Positions 42,866 to 43,376 of a stretch of DNA of 43,376 bases are shown here, in pieces; the first letter of the stretch is position 1, and the number at the start of each line of letters is the position of its first letter. A program made the position numbers and the translations under genes. The notes below the pieces were generated by a model, which did not search any database, was not told where the DNA came from, and worked only from the letters and a program-made list of their open reading frames with translations. The stretch covers positions 787,970 through 831,345 of the forward strand of contig NW_024468514.1 in the NCBI RefSeq assembly GCF_001632365.1. Direction: 5' to 3'. This stretch comes from Laetiporus sulphureus 93-53. Lineage: Eukaryota > Basidiomycota > Agaricomycetes > Polyporales > Laetiporaceae.

Positions 42866-43376
42866 TGGAGGTATGGAGAGGTCCGCTGCTGTGACCTCCT
42901 TCTGAGTCAAAAATTGTCCTTTATTGCCAACTGTGACCAAGTTTATATACTATGATGGACAGCTCGTTGCCGAACTGTTCGTTACTATGTGATGTGTCCG
43001 CGCTCTGCTTCCAGAGACTAGAAGCATATCTGAAATGCATTTGAAATCCAAAACTTGTAAGAGGAAAGTAGCCGGTCAACGCCGTAAATACCCTGCTATC
43101 GCTACGCTCATTCGAGCGGTTCGTCCTTGATCATCGGTACCGCCTCCACTCCTTGGTTCTTCTGGAAGGTGCACCGGGCTGCAGCTATCTTCCTGCCCTG
43201 CCTCGCTCAATCGAGACCACTTTTGCCCGCTCTGACCACCTTGTGTAGTATGCACGCCTCGGAGGCAGTTGATATGACAAAGGGTCAGTCGGCCACCCAG
43301 GCTTGCCTGCTGCTTGCCTCGTGCTTCATGCTCAGCTCGCTCCCACGCTCATCACCGTCATCAGAGAACAACCATT
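42866..43376. other. Unassigned sequence to the window end
   Basis: About 510 bp. The last 300 bp are more C-rich and could be the start of another repeat cut by the window edge. No supported gene. Confidence 0.35.

Overview
The window reads as nuclear DNA of a filamentous basidiomycete, probably an Agaricomycete. The evidence is intron-dense genes with 45-70 nt GT-AG introns, several very small exons, fungal protein families (TORC2 subunit SIN1, SAM50, a fungal-type OPT peptide transporter, a GED-type dynamin), and basidiomycete-style hAT and LINE debris. I placed the exon junctions by hand from splice sites, reading phase and family motifs. Six of the seven gene models close to an exact multiple of three: 927, 425, 894, 620, 497 and 761 residues. 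The dynamin gene has one phase conflict.

Layout. Positions 1-9433 are a transposon nest. A LINE-type retroposon carrying only the ORF1 (zinc-knuckle) part is followed by a 7.2 kb hAT element with an exact 8-bp target duplication. A Tc1/mariner copy and a CACTA-like non-autonomous element sit inside the hAT, each with its own terminal repeats and target duplication. Positions 9767-13250 (minus) encode a two-RRM RNA-binding protein. Positions 13251-15066 are intergenic and hold strong DNA hairpins. Positions 15067-20493 are a 5.4 kb LTR element with 470-bp LTRs and an ACATT duplication but no recognisable gag or pol; its interior is full of degenerate hairpin repeats. Positions 20577-38648 are a compact gene block: class I histone deacetylase (+), SIN1 (-), MATE transporter (-), SAM50 (+), OPT transporter (+), dynamin-like GTPase (-). 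Positions 38650-43376 are again repeats: a fold-back pair, a 473-bp deletion derivative of the same hAT family, a 540-bp TRIM-like element with 164-bp direct repeats, and a small MITE.

How the parts relate. The genes are housekeeping or membrane genes with no shared pathway. HDAC/SIN1 and OPT/dynamin are convergent pairs with short spacers; MATE/SAM50 is a divergent pair with only 227 bp between start codons. The LTR element has landed 83 bp upstream of the HDAC start codon, cutting it off from the region it once shared with the RRM gene.

The least familiar signal is inside that LTR element. At least four copies of a small hairpin keep the same internal sequence while both strands of the outer stem change together, which points to a conserved RNA fold. 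They lie in or near a 1.9 kb stretch where the hexamers GGGTAT (15 copies) and TAATGG (9 copies) recur far above chance.
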